From: Pseudomonas cerasi
GTDB lineage: Bacteria > Pseudomonadota > Gammaproteobacteria > Pseudomonadales > Pseudomonadaceae
NCBI RefSeq assembly: GCF_900074915.1
Contig: NZ_LT222319.1
Coordinates: 2,327,001 to 2,391,000 of the forward strand
Direction of reading: 5' to 3'
DNA length: 64,000 nt
Positions 26,614-35,189 of the stretch are shown piece by piece (position 1 is the stretch's first letter; every line of letters starts with the position of its first letter). The position numbers and the translations under genes are program-made. Under the pieces are notes generated by a model that ran no database searches, was not told where the DNA came from, and saw nothing but the letters and a program-made list of their open reading frames with translations.

Positions 26614-27704
26614 ATTCATCAGTTTCTGCACGTCTGGCGCCTGTTTACGCGTTACGCGAACAGGTCGCCCGGCAGTGGCGTGGCAGTCCGGCGCAACACG
26701 CCTGGCAGTGGTGGGTGACGGAGCTTCGCGCCTGCCTGCCGCCGCGTGTGCGTCGATGGCTGGGCCGCGAGACCGTGGAGCAGACGCTTGTCTGGCCGTT
26801 GGTCGAGCCGCTGCCCGATGCATCGCCTCAGGTGCGGCGGGTGTTGCTGCTGCCGCCGTCGGCTGTGCTGTTGCAGACCTTGCAGCTTCCTGCGGCTGCG
26901 GCACGCAATCTGTCGACTGTGGTCGGCTACGAGCTTGACCGTTTCACGCCATTTGACGCTGGGCAGTTGTACTTCGTCGCCCGTCAGGACAGTCGCAGCG
27001 CCAGCTTTGTGCAGGTCACGCTGGTGGCAATACTGCGCGAGCGGCTGGACGCGATACTCCGTGAGTGCGCCGAGCGTGGGTTGCGTCCCGACGCTGTCGA
27101 TGTGGGCACTGATGTGGGCGCTGACAACCTGACTACAGGGCAGCGCATGGGTGTCGATCTGCTGCCGATGCCGTTGCGCCCGCAACAGTCGCGCTCCGGC
27201 CATCGCTTGCAGCGCGGGCTGATCTGGCTATGTGCCGGCCTGCTGCTGAGCGCCATGTTGCTGTGGCTGAACGACCGCCAGAGCCTGCTCGATGACATGC
27301 AGGCCAGCGTCAAGGCGCAGAAGGCTCAGGTTGGCGAGGTCCAACAACTGCGCCAGCAATTGACCAACACTCTGGGCGCTGCCAACTACCTGTTGCGCCG
27401 CAAGGCTGCTCAACCGCCGCTTTCGGCGCTGCTCAGCGAGCTGACCGCCTGCCTGCCTTCGGACACCTGGATCGAGCACCTGGAAATCAGCGACAGTGCC
27501 GAGGTGGCCTTTTCAGGGCAGAGCGCCAAGGCCAGTGCGCTGATCGGCCGCGTCAAGGACTGCCGAAGTCTGGATAATGCGCAGTTTCAGGGGGTGATCC
27601 AGCCCGACACCAAAACCGGCAAGGATCAGTATTCCCTGCGCGCGCATTTGCACCAGAACCAGCAGCAGGAGAACGCCGATGCGCCGTCCACTGACAAGCC
27701 GTGA
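26610..27704 (+). CDS. gspL: GspL/PilN-like inner-membrane protein of type II secretion
   Basis: A 364-residue protein. A cytoplasmic actin-like half (LLLPPSAVLLQTLQLPAAA, VVGYELDRFTPFDAGQLYFV) precedes one membrane segment near residues 210-230 (LIWLCAGLLLSAMLLWL), then a periplasmic coiled coil and a PilN/ferredoxin-like domain. GspL recruits GspE to the membrane. ATG 26610 overlaps the gspK stop (ATGA) and is preferred to an in-frame TTG at 26601. The 3' end overlaps gspM by 26 nt. Confidence 0.9.
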   Translation: MNSSVSARLAPVYALREQVARQWRGSPAQHAWQWWVTELRACLPPRVRRWLGRETVEQTLVWPLVEPLPDASPQVRRVLLLPPSAVLLQTLQLPAAAARNLSTVVGYELDRFTPFDAGQLYFVARQDSRSASFVQVTLVAILRERLDAILRECAERGLRPDAVDVGTDVGADNLTTGQRMGVDLLPMPLRPQQSRSGHRLQRGLIWLCAGLLLSAMLLWLNDRQSLLDDMQASVKAQKAQVGEVQQLRQQLTNTLGAANYLLRRKAAQPPLSALLSELTACLPSDTWIEHLEISDSAEVAFSGQSAKASALIGRVKDCRSLDNAQFQGVIQPDTKTGKDQYSLRAHLHQNQQQENADAPSTDKP

Positions 27705-28290
27705 GCGGCGGGGCGCTGCCCTGATGATTCTGGCTCTGGTGTTGTGCCTGGCTTACTGGTTGCTGATAGACAGCTGGTTCGCCGGTCCACTGCGTGACAT
27801 CAACGAACAGACCGACCAGCTGCGCGAACAGCAGCAGCGCTACGCTGGCCTTCTGCAGCAGGGTGGCTCGTTGCGTGAGCAACTGGAGCAGGCGCGTCGT
27901 GATCCTGCCAGCAGCACCAGCCTCCTGCCGGGCGAAGATCCCAGTGCCGTGGCCGCTGATCTGATGCAACGCATTGCCGACCTGATCAGCAGCCAGGCCA
28001 GCACCGGCGGTGGCTGCGAGTTGACCCAGCGCATGCCGATCACCCCGGAGCAGGACAGCGCCGAGCCGTATCGGCAGGTCAAGGTCAGCCTGACCCTGAA
28101 CTGCGCCATCGAACCATTGACTGCGATCCTGCATGCGCTGGAGTATCAGCGCCCGTTTTTGTTTATTGATGAGATGAGTATGCGTCGCGACGCCAACGCT
28201 CCGGCCAGCGGTGCTGCCGGCAAACTGGTGGTGCACCTGCTGGTGCGTGGCTACCTGCAACCGGCCAGTGCCGGCGAGGGCGAGCAATGA
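27679..28290 (+). CDS. gspM: GspM-like inner-membrane protein of type II secretion
   Basis: A 203-residue bitopic protein with a short basic cytoplasmic N-terminus, one membrane segment at about 14-32 (ALMILALVLCLAYWLLI), a periplasmic coiled coil (residues 40-75) and a ferredoxin-like domain (VSLTLNCAIEPLTAILHALE). It matches the GspM position and architecture; GspM binds GspL. It overlaps gspL by 26 nt and the next gene by 4 nt. Confidence 0.85.
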   Translation: MRRPLTSRERRGAALMILALVLCLAYWLLIDSWFAGPLRDINEQTDQLREQQQRYAGLLQQGGSLREQLEQARRDPASSTSLLPGEDPSAVAADLMQRIADLISSQASTGGGCELTQRMPITPEQDSAEPYRQVKVSLTLNCAIEPLTAILHALEYQRPFLFIDEMSMRRDANAPASGAAGKLVVHLLVRGYLQPASAGEGEQ

Positions 28291-28817
28291 TCGGTTCACT
28301 GCGTCCGCTGGAGTGGGCACTGCTGGCTTTCGCCGCAGTCCTGGCAGCCTTGATCGCATTGGTTGTCAGCGGCGCCGCGCACTCACCGGACTGGCTGCCC
28401 GAGCAGGCACCGCGCGACCCGGTCGATCAGAGGGCGCAGGTCCACAGCGCGCCTTCGGCGACACTCTACAGCCTCGCCAATACCTGGAAAACCCCGCTGT
28501 TCAGTCCTGATCGCAGCCCTGACGTGGCCGTTCGCAAAGCCGATGCGCAGGCCACCAATCTGGCTGGCCTGACCCTGACCGGGGTAATCATGGACGGCTC
28601 GTTGCGCGTGGCATTGCTCAAGCAGGCCAGCGGTCCGGCATTGAAAGTCCGTCAGGGCGATCGCTTGCCCAACGGCTGGACGCTGGACCGTCTGGAGCCC
28701 ACCCAGGCCACGTTCAAACGTGATGACCGCTCGCAAGTCCTGCGCCTGCCCGCGCTGCGTCTGCCGCCGCCGTCGAATACACCGCCGATTACCTTAACCA
28801 ACGATTCCACCCTGTGA
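28287..28817 (+). CDS. GspC/XcpP-like protein with HR domain but no PDZ domain
   Basis: A 176-residue protein with one N-terminal membrane segment (about 8-30), a proline-rich linker and a homology-region-like domain (LAGLTLTGVIMDGSLRVALL, VRQGDRLPNGWTLDRL). That domain is the part of GspC that contacts the secretin N0 domain. The C-terminal PDZ or coiled-coil part of full GspC (usually about 270 residues) is missing. No other GspC candidate is in the operon, so this is probably its functional equivalent; some annotations call such genes gspN. It overlaps gspM by 4 nt and gspD by 1 nt (TGATG). Confidence 0.75.
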   Translation: MIGSLRPLEWALLAFAAVLAALIALVVSGAAHSPDWLPEQAPRDPVDQRAQVHSAPSATLYSLANTWKTPLFSPDRSPDVAVRKADAQATNLAGLTLTGVIMDGSLRVALLKQASGPALKVRQGDRLPNGWTLDRLEPTQATFKRDDRSQVLRLPALRLPPPSNTPPITLTNDSTL

Positions 28818-31144
28818 TGGGTACCTTTTCTGGAGTTCCTGCCATCGCTACCTTGCGCACACCCTTGCTTTGCCTGGCCACCGCCGTCGCCCTTGGCGGC
28901 TGCGCGTCACAGTCAGACACACTCGATCCCGACAATGGCATGCTGCAGGAAGCGCTCCAGGGAACCGGTTCACAACGCCCGCCGGTAGACCCGCGCAGCG
29001 AAAGACCGCCCGTCGAGCCACCTTCCCAGCAGGCGACCAGCTCGCCGCAGCGGCAGATCATCAAAGGCAACCAGCGTTTCATCCGGCAGCCCGCCGCAGC
29101 TCCGGCAGCGCGTCAGGCCGAGACCGGTGACATCGTCTTCAACTTCACCAACCAGCCGATTCAGGCGGTGATCAACAGCATCATGGGCGATCTGCTGCAC
29201 GAGAACTACAGCATTGCCCAAGGTGTTAAAGGCGATGTGAGCTTCTCGACGTCCAAGCCGGTCAACAAACAGCAGGCACTGTCGATTCTCGAGACACTGC
29301 TGTCCTGGACCGACAACGCGATGATCAAGCAGGGCAACCGCTATGTGATTCTGCCGTCCAATCAGGCGGTGGCGGGCAAGCTGGTCCCGGAAATGCGCGT
29401 CGCGCAACCTTCGGCAGGCATGTCGGCGCGGCTGTTTCCGCTGCGCTACATCTCGGCGACGGAAATGCAGAAGCTGCTCAAGCCGTTCGCCCGGGAAAAC
29501 GCCTTCCTGCTGGTCGATCCGGCGCGCAACGTACTCAGCCTGGCGGGTACGCCGGAAGAGCTGGCCAACTATCAGGGCACCATCGACACCTTCGATGTGG
29601 ACTGGCTCAAAGGCATGTCGGTCGGTGTCTTCGGCCTGCAACGCGCCTCGGTCGGCGAGCTTATGCCTGAGCTGCAGAAAATGTTCGGCCCGGAAAGCGG
29701 TATGCCGCTGGCGGGCATGGTGCGTTTCCTGCCGATCGAGCGGACCAACTCGGTGGTGGCGATTTCCTCGCAGCCTGAATACCTGCACGAGGTCGGCGAG
29801 TGGATTCACACCATCGATGAAGGTGGTGGCAACGAGCCGCAGATGTATGTGTATGACGTGCGCAACATGAAGGCCACTGATCTGGCCAAATACCTGCGGC
29901 AGATCTACGGTACGGGTGCCATCAAGGAAGACGCTGCGGCCAAGGTTGCACCGGGCCTGCGCACCACCACCTTGTCATCGCTCAACTCCAGTGGCGGCAG
30001 CGGTGTCGGCGGCATGAGCAGCTCCAACGGCCTGGGCAGCACTGGCAGCGGCCTGAGCAATGGCGGAGGTTTTGGCAACAGTCAGGGCATGAACAACAGC
30101 CAGACCAATAGCGACAGCGAATCGGAAGGCGACGATCAGAGCGGCGGCGATTCGGATTCGGCCAGTCAGGACGGCAGCGGGTCTGGCGGCAACAACAAGT
30201 CTCTGGACGCCAGCACGCGCATCACTGCGCAGAAGAGCAGCAACCAGTTGCTGGTGCGCACCCGTCCGGCGCAGTGGAAGGAGATCGAGTCGGCCATCAA
30301 ACGCCTCGATAATCCGCCGCTGCAAGTGCAGATCGAAACGCGCATTCTGGAAGTTCAGCTCACGGGCGAGCTGGACATGGGTGTGCAGTGGTACCTGGGG
30401 CGTCTGGCGGGCAACTCGGGTACGACCGGCAACGTGACCAACACTTCAGGCAGTCAGGGGGCGATTGGTACTGGCGGGGCTGCGCTGGCCTCCACTGACG
30501 CGTTCTTCTATTCCTTCGTCAGCAACAATCTGCAAGTCGCCTTGCGGGCGCTGGAAACCAATGGCCGCACCCAGGTTCTGTCGGCACCTTCGCTGGTGGT
30601 GATGAACAACCAGCAGGCGCAGATTCAGGTCGGCGACAACATTCCGATCAGCCAGACCTCGATCAACACCAACACCTCCACCGACACCACATTGAGCAGC
30701 GTCGAATATGTGCAGACCGGTGTGATTCTCGATGTCGTGCCACGCATCAATCCGGGCGGCCTGGTGTACATGGACATTCAGCAGCAGGTCAGCAGTGCCG
30801 ACACCAATGCCAACAACAACGATGCCAACGGCAATCCGCGTATTTCCACCCGTTCGGTGGCCACGCAAGTGGCCGCGCAGAGTGGTCAGACCGTGCTGCT
30901 GGGCGGTTTGATCAAACAGGATAACGCCGAGTCGGTCAGCGCCATACCTTATCTGGGACGCATCCCGGGTTTGAGATGGCTGTTCGGCAACACCAGCAAG
31001 TCCAAGGACCGTACCGAACTGATCGTGCTGATCACGCCGCGAGTCATCACCAGCAGCAGCCAGGCACGTCAGGTGACGGATGATTACCGTCAGCAGATGC
31101 AGTTGATCAAGCCGGAAGTTTCGCGGACCAGCATGCAGAACTGA
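28817..31144 (+). CDS. gspD: Type II secretion secretin GspD (lipoprotein)
   Basis: A 775-residue secretin. The N-terminus carries a lipoprotein signal ending ALGGC, N0 and N1-N3 domains follow (GDIVFNFTNQPIQAVINSIM at N0), and the secretin core covers about 480-750 (VLSAPSLVVMNNQQAQIQVG, VGDNIPI, VLLGGLIKQ). A Gly/Ser/Asn/Asp-rich insert of about 80 residues sits near 390-470, in the N3 region. The protein forms the outer-membrane channel; no separate pilotin gene is evident, consistent with self-lipidation. The start is uncertain: ATG 28817 overlaps the upstream stop, but GTG 28814 or TTG 28850, closer to the signal sequence, is possible. Confidence 0.93.
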   Translation: MGTFSGVPAIATLRTPLLCLATAVALGGCASQSDTLDPDNGMLQEALQGTGSQRPPVDPRSERPPVEPPSQQATSSPQRQIIKGNQRFIRQPAAAPAARQAETGDIVFNFTNQPIQAVINSIMGDLLHENYSIAQGVKGDVSFSTSKPVNKQQALSILETLLSWTDNAMIKQGNRYVILPSNQAVAGKLVPEMRVAQPSAGMSARLFPLRYISATEMQKLLKPFARENAFLLVDPARNVLSLAGTPEELANYQGTIDTFDVDWLKGMSVGVFGLQRASVGELMPELQKMFGPESGMPLAGMVRFLPIERTNSVVAISSQPEYLHEVGEWIHTIDEGGGNEPQMYVYDVRNMKATDLAKYLRQIYGTGAIKEDAAAKVAPGLRTTTLSSLNSSGGSGVGGMSSSNGLGSTGSGLSNGGGFGNSQGMNNSQTNSDSESEGDDQSGGDSDSASQDGSGSGGNNKSLDASTRITAQKSSNQLLVRTRPAQWKEIESAIKRLDNPPLQVQIETRILEVQLTGELDMGVQWYLGRLAGNSGTTGNVTNTSGSQGAIGTGGAALASTDAFFYSFVSNNLQVALRALETNGRTQVLSAPSLVVMNNQQAQIQVGDNIPISQTSINTNTSTDTTLSSVEYVQTGVILDVVPRINPGGLVYMDIQQQVSSADTNANNNDANGNPRISTRSVATQVAAQSGQTVLLGGLIKQDNAESVSAIPYLGRIPGLRWLFGNTSKSKDRTELIVLITPRVITSSSQARQVTDDYRQQMQLIKPEVSRTSMQN

Positions 31145-31211
31145 CGCTGTGCTGGCTTCCGCCACCACGCCCACTCACGACGCTGCCCGTTGGCAGCGTC
31201 AAACAGAGGTC

Positions 31212-31940
31212 ATGAACATGCTGAAATTCTTCGCTGCCTTGCTGTTCGCCTTTACCGCAATGGCACAGGCGCAGGACACCTTGCACACCGATCTGCCACT
31301 GGATTACCTGGCGCAGACCAATGTCGACAAGCCCGACCAGCCGCTGGTGATTTTCATCCACGGTTACGGCAGCAATGCGGCCGACCTGTTCGGGCTCAAG
31401 GAAGAGCTTCCGGCCGACTACAACTACGTGTCGGTACAGGCGCCGATGGAGTTGCGCGCTGACAGCTACAAATGGTTCACCCAGAAGCCCGGCGTCGCGG
31501 ATTACGACGGTGTGACTGAAGACCTGAAAAGCAGCGGTACCCGGTTGGCTGCGTTCATCGGCAAAGCCACTGAGAAGTTTCATACCCAGCCAGGCAAGGT
31601 CTTCCTGATCGGTTTCAGCCAGGGCGCCATGATGAGTTACGAAGTCGCGCTGCGACAGCCAAAACTGGTCGGCGGTTTTGCAGCATTGAGCGGGCGGCTG
31701 CTGCCGGTCGTGAAGTCCGAGGTCAAAGCCTCCGACGACCTCAAGGCTCTGAGCGTATTCATCGGCCACGGCACGCAGGATCGCCAGGTGGCCTATGCCA
31801 GCGCACCGCAAGCCGAAGCGACGTTGAAATCGCTCGGCCTGACGCCGCAGTTCCATGCCTATGACGGCATGGGGCACAGCATCAACGAGGCTGAAGTGAT
31901 GGATCTGGCGGCTTGGTTGAAACAGTCAAACCGCCAGTGA
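31212..31940 (+). CDS. Exported alpha/beta hydrolase (carboxylesterase/phospholipase, YpfH-like)
   Basis: A 242-residue esterase with a signal peptide (MLKFFAALLFAFTAMAQA, cleavage before QDTLHT). The catalytic serine is in GFSQGAMM, the aspartate in HGTQDRQV and the histidine in GMGHSIN. The family hydrolyses carboxyl esters of short or medium acyl chains. The gene begins 67 nt after gspD in the same direction, so it may be part of the operon, and its product may be a substrate of the secretion system; that is inference. Start ATG 31212 or 31218; the open frame upstream to 31149 has no supporting signal. Confidence 0.85.
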   Translation: MNMLKFFAALLFAFTAMAQAQDTLHTDLPLDYLAQTNVDKPDQPLVIFIHGYGSNAADLFGLKEELPADYNYVSVQAPMELRADSYKWFTQKPGVADYDGVTEDLKSSGTRLAAFIGKATEKFHTQPGKVFLIGFSQGAMMSYEVALRQPKLVGGFAALSGRLLPVVKSEVKASDDLKALSVFIGHGTQDRQVAYASAPQAEATLKSLGLTPQFHAYDGMGHSINEAEVMDLAAWLKQSNRQ

Positions 31941-31986
31941 ATACGTGCGTCGTCCGAGGGGGGTGCGACGCGAGATCCTCGGTTAC

Positions 31987-32733
31987 CTAGTTGACCTTGA
32001 CCTCTTTGAACTTGAGCACGTTTTCCTTGCTCTCGCGGTCGCGAAAGGTCAGTTTCAAGGCCGGTGATTTCTTCAGTCGACCCTTGGTCGCCTCAAATAT
32101 CAACGTGACTCTGGTTGGCACGTTACGGATCAGCTGGAAGCTGTCCCAGCGATCATACTTCGCATCGCCAACATGCATTTGTGTCAGGCCCAGCGCGCCA
32201 CCGGTTTCTTCAAACAGGCTGACAGGGTTCAGAAAGCGAAAGTCGCGATCGGCGCTTTTATTGATCAGCTCAAGCGTGCAGGTAGGCGACTGACCATTCT
32301 GATCACAGTCGAGCAGCTCAATACTCAGATTGTCGACGGTCTCGGACCGCTTGCCGAACATGTTGGCGTTGTCATTCTCGGTAAACAGTTTCTGACTGCG
32401 GGCGAACTCCACCGAAGGTTTTGCGTATTCGCCGCCCAGCTTGAAGAACACCGCGCAGAGAAACAGTGACAGCGCCATCCACACGCCAAGCTTCAGTAAC
32501 GAGGGGAGCTTTCTGGCGAGGATGGCGATACCCAGCCCGCTGAACAGCATGACTGTGCTGACGATGATGATCAGTGTCTTCCAGTTGATGAAGTCGACAC
32601 TGAGGCCAAGAATGGTCGGGTCCGGAAACAGGTAGGTGAAGATGCTCCAGATGACCCCGATCATCCAGACTATGCCTGCCGATATTTTGACCAGAATCGC
32701 GGAAATCTTGCTTGTTCGTGGTGCTGCGTCCAT
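31987..32733 (-). CDS. Hypothetical membrane protein with three N-terminal membrane segments
   Basis: A 248-residue protein I do not recognise. Three membrane segments lie in the first 110 residues (ILVKISAGIVWMIGVIW, TLIIIVSTVMLFSGLG, LLKLGVWMALSLFLCAVFF). A soluble domain of about 140 residues follows, probably outside the cytoplasm, with two cysteines (LLDCDQ, PTCTLEL). The best start is ATG 32733, after AAGG; ATG 32769 upstream in frame is possible. It is convergent with the esterase gene and tandem with the MFS gene upstream. No function can be given. Confidence 0.7.
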   Translation of the reverse strand: MDAAPRTSKISAILVKISAGIVWMIGVIWSIFTYLFPDPTILGLSVDFINWKTLIIIVSTVMLFSGLGIAILARKLPSLLKLGVWMALSLFLCAVFFKLGGEYAKPSVEFARSQKLFTENDNANMFGKRSETVDNLSIELLDCDQNGQSPTCTLELINKSADRDFRFLNPVSLFEETGGALGLTQMHVGDAKYDRWDSFQLIRNVPTRVTLIFEATKGRLKKSPALKLTFRDRESKENVLKFKEVKVN

Positions 32734-32949
32734 TGCTGTTTTTGCCTTGTTCGGGTTGCGCGAATGCATGCCGATACGCTTGAGCAGCGGTATCGACGGG
32801 TGGGAGCCTTGGGATGAGGCGTGTGTTCAATCGCGCAGATCCAGAGGTGCCGGATACGCGAGCCTTTAGGTGCGAGAGAGATCCAGAAGGGCGATGGGCT
32901 ATGCCATCGCCGCGGCATTATCCTGCAATTCAGTTACAAAGTGCAGGGT

Positions 32950-34146
32950 TTACACATTCTGCCTGGATCGATCCCTGAACAGCGCGAGCAATGCAATCAG
33001 CGGCAGCGCCGTGCCTGCGATCAGCACCCAGGTCCAGCCACCGTGATCAAACAGCGGGCTGGCGACTGCCGAGCCAATGGCGCCACCGATAAAAATACTG
33101 GTCATGTACAGCGCGTTGAGCCGGCTGCGGCTGGCGGCATCCAGCGCGTAGACCGTGCGCTGACCCAGGACCATGCTGGTCTGTACGCAGAAATCCAGCA
33201 CTACGCCGGTTATGGCCAGGCCAATCACGCTGTAAGCAGGGTGGACCAGGCCTGGAAGAAAGCTGAGTGCGCCGAACAGCAGTGCGCCCAGTGAGGCGAT
33301 GCGGGTGTAGCCGGCGTCTGCCAGACGGCCGCTGATCGGTGCCGCGATGGCACCGATCGCGCCGATCAGGGCAAAAATCGCGATCTGGCTTTGTGACAGC
33401 CCGTGATTGCGCGACAGCTCCAGCGGCACGGCGGTCCAGAACAGGCTGAAAGTCGCGAACATGCAGGCCTGATAAAAGGCACGCTGGCGCAGCACCGGCT
33501 GGGTACGAAGAAGAGTCCATAGCGAGAACAGCAATTGTCCGTAGGACGCACGATGATCCGGAAGGCGTTTTGGCATGGTGGTCGCCAGTACCACGCTGAT
33601 GCCGATCATCACCACGGCCGCCGAGCCGAACACCGCCCGCCAGCCGAAATGGTCAGCCACCAAACTGGCAATCGGCCGCGCCAACAGAATCCCCAACAGC
33701 AGTCCGCCCATGATCCCGCCAACGACCCGCCCACGCGACTCCTCCGGAGCCAGATGCGCCGCCAGCGGAATGAGCATCTGCACCGACACCGAACTGAAGC
33801 CCACCAGCAGCGAAACCAGCAAAAACACATTCGGCTGCTCGGCGAAAGCGGCACCCAGCAGGCTGAGAATCGCGACGACAGTCGTTACCAGCATCAGCCT
33901 GCGGTTCTCCAGCAAATCACCCAGCGGCACCAGAAAAAACAGCCCCAGTGCGTAACCGATCTGCGTCAACGAAACGATCAGACTGGCCGCCGTGCTCGAC
34001 AGCCCGATGTCCGGGGCAATCAGCTCGATGATCGGCTGGGCGTAGTAGATGTTGGCGACAATTGCGCCGCAGCAGAAGGCAAACAGCATGACCATGGCCG
34101 GTGTCATGGTCACAGCGTTATGCGCGGATTGGGACGAGTGGGGCAT
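32950..34146 (-). CDS. MFS transporter (drug/metabolite efflux type)
   Basis: A 398-residue major facilitator protein with about 12 membrane segments. The loop 2-3 motif appears as PLGDLLENRRLM, and the mid-protein loop is short (MPKRLPDHRASYG). The pattern PIIELIAPDIGLSS near the start resembles the YnfM/AraJ-like DHA1 efflux group. The substrate is unknown. ATG 34146 follows AAGCGAGA; an earlier in-frame start at 34179 is less likely. It is divergent from the GntR regulator, with about 250 nt between. Confidence 0.82.
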   Translation of the reverse strand: MPHSSQSAHNAVTMTPAMVMLFAFCCGAIVANIYYAQPIIELIAPDIGLSSTAASLIVSLTQIGYALGLFFLVPLGDLLENRRLMLVTTVVAILSLLGAAFAEQPNVFLLVSLLVGFSSVSVQMLIPLAAHLAPEESRGRVVGGIMGGLLLGILLARPIASLVADHFGWRAVFGSAAVVMIGISVVLATTMPKRLPDHRASYGQLLFSLWTLLRTQPVLRQRAFYQACMFATFSLFWTAVPLELSRNHGLSQSQIAIFALIGAIGAIAAPISGRLADAGYTRIASLGALLFGALSFLPGLVHPAYSVIGLAITGVVLDFCVQTSMVLGQRTVYALDAASRSRLNALYMTSIFIGGAIGSAVASPLFDHGGWTWVLIAGTALPLIALLALFRDRSRQNV

Positions 34147-34396
34147 GAAAATCTCGCTTGAGCAGGGACTGTCAGACACTGGAAACGTGTCTGTCAGACG
34201 GTTTTTGATCGATGCAGCGCAGGCTAACGGTTTTGTCGGCGATTAAGTAGGTGCGGCGAGTTGATACAGGATATTTCCGGGAATGATGATCGGCGAAGCA
34301 CTGCGATGTGTCGGTATAGTCACGCACGCTCGCGGACTATTGACCTTCGCTTGCCACGGATGAATACTCTTTTCAAAAATTCATATAGATGACTGG

Positions 34397-35140
34397 ATGA
34401 ATAAAATAATGAACAAGCTTTCCAGCGACGCACGTCTACCACTTTACCAACGCCTGCGCGACAGCCTGGCGGAGCAGATTGCCAATAATCGCTGGCGTCC
34501 GGGTGAGGCGATTCCTACCGAAGCGGCGTTGTCTGCAGAGTATGGCCTGTCCACCGGTACGGTACGCAAGGCCATTGATCTGCTGGTCAGCGACAACATT
34601 CTGGAGCGCCAGCAGGGGCGTGGCACGTTCATTCGTCGTGCGCAGTTTCAGTCTTCGCTGTTTCGTTTTTTCCGTTTTCAAACCGAAGCGGGTGAACGCC
34701 GGGTGCCGGAAAGCCGGATTTTGTCCGTCGAGCCTGTGGACGCGCCTTCGTCGGTCGCTCAGGCGCTGGGGATGGGCGCAGGTGCGCCGGTGATTCGTAT
34801 GGTCCGCTTGCGGTTGCTGGATGGCCAGCCGGTGCTGGCCGAGGAGATCTGGCTGCCACGTGCGCGGTTTCAGGCATTGCTGGAGCTTGACCTCGATACG
34901 CAGGGGCCATTGCTTTATCCGATCTACGAAGACGTCTGCGGTCAGGTGGTCGCCTGTGCGCAAGAAAGCCTGACGGCCGAGACGGTCAACGACGTATACG
35001 GCCGGTTGCTGCAGATTCCGGTCGGCAGTGCGGTGGTGGTCATCGAACGCCTGGCGCGCAACTACGCCGGTGAGCCTCTGGAGTGGCGCCGCTCGCGAGG
35101 GCACGCCAGTCATTTCCGCTACAGCGTGGAAATTCGCTGA
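34397..35140 (+). CDS. GntR-family regulator, HutC/UTRA subfamily
   Basis: A 247-residue regulator. An N-terminal GntR winged helix lies at about 14-78 (PLYQRLRDSLAEQIANNRW, STGTVRKAIDLLVSDNILER, QGRGTFI), then a UTRA ligand-binding domain (about 95-240). HutC-type proteins respond to small carboxylates or sugar phosphates. It lies just upstream of an MFS transporter and an amidohydrolase in the same direction and probably controls them. ATG 34397 or 34409 may be the start; GGA lies between 34393 and 34395. Confidence 0.9.
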   Translation: MNKIMNKLSSDARLPLYQRLRDSLAEQIANNRWRPGEAIPTEAALSAEYGLSTGTVRKAIDLLVSDNILERQQGRGTFIRRAQFQSSLFRFFRFQTEAGERRVPESRILSVEPVDAPSSVAQALGMGAGAPVIRMVRLRLLDGQPVLAEEIWLPRARFQALLELDLDTQGPLLYPIYEDVCGQVVACAQESLTAETVNDVYGRLLQIPVGSAVVVIERLARNYAGEPLEWRRSRGHASHFRYSVEIR

Positions 35141-35189
35141 CAGCGCTGCAGTCTGCCCGAGCCGTTCAACGTCTTTAAGGATAAAAGCC

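Noticed and set aside
35028..35189. N-terminal extension of the organic-acid symporter
   Set aside because: These 54 codons lie inside the GntR gene; the family start and an AAGG site are at 35190.
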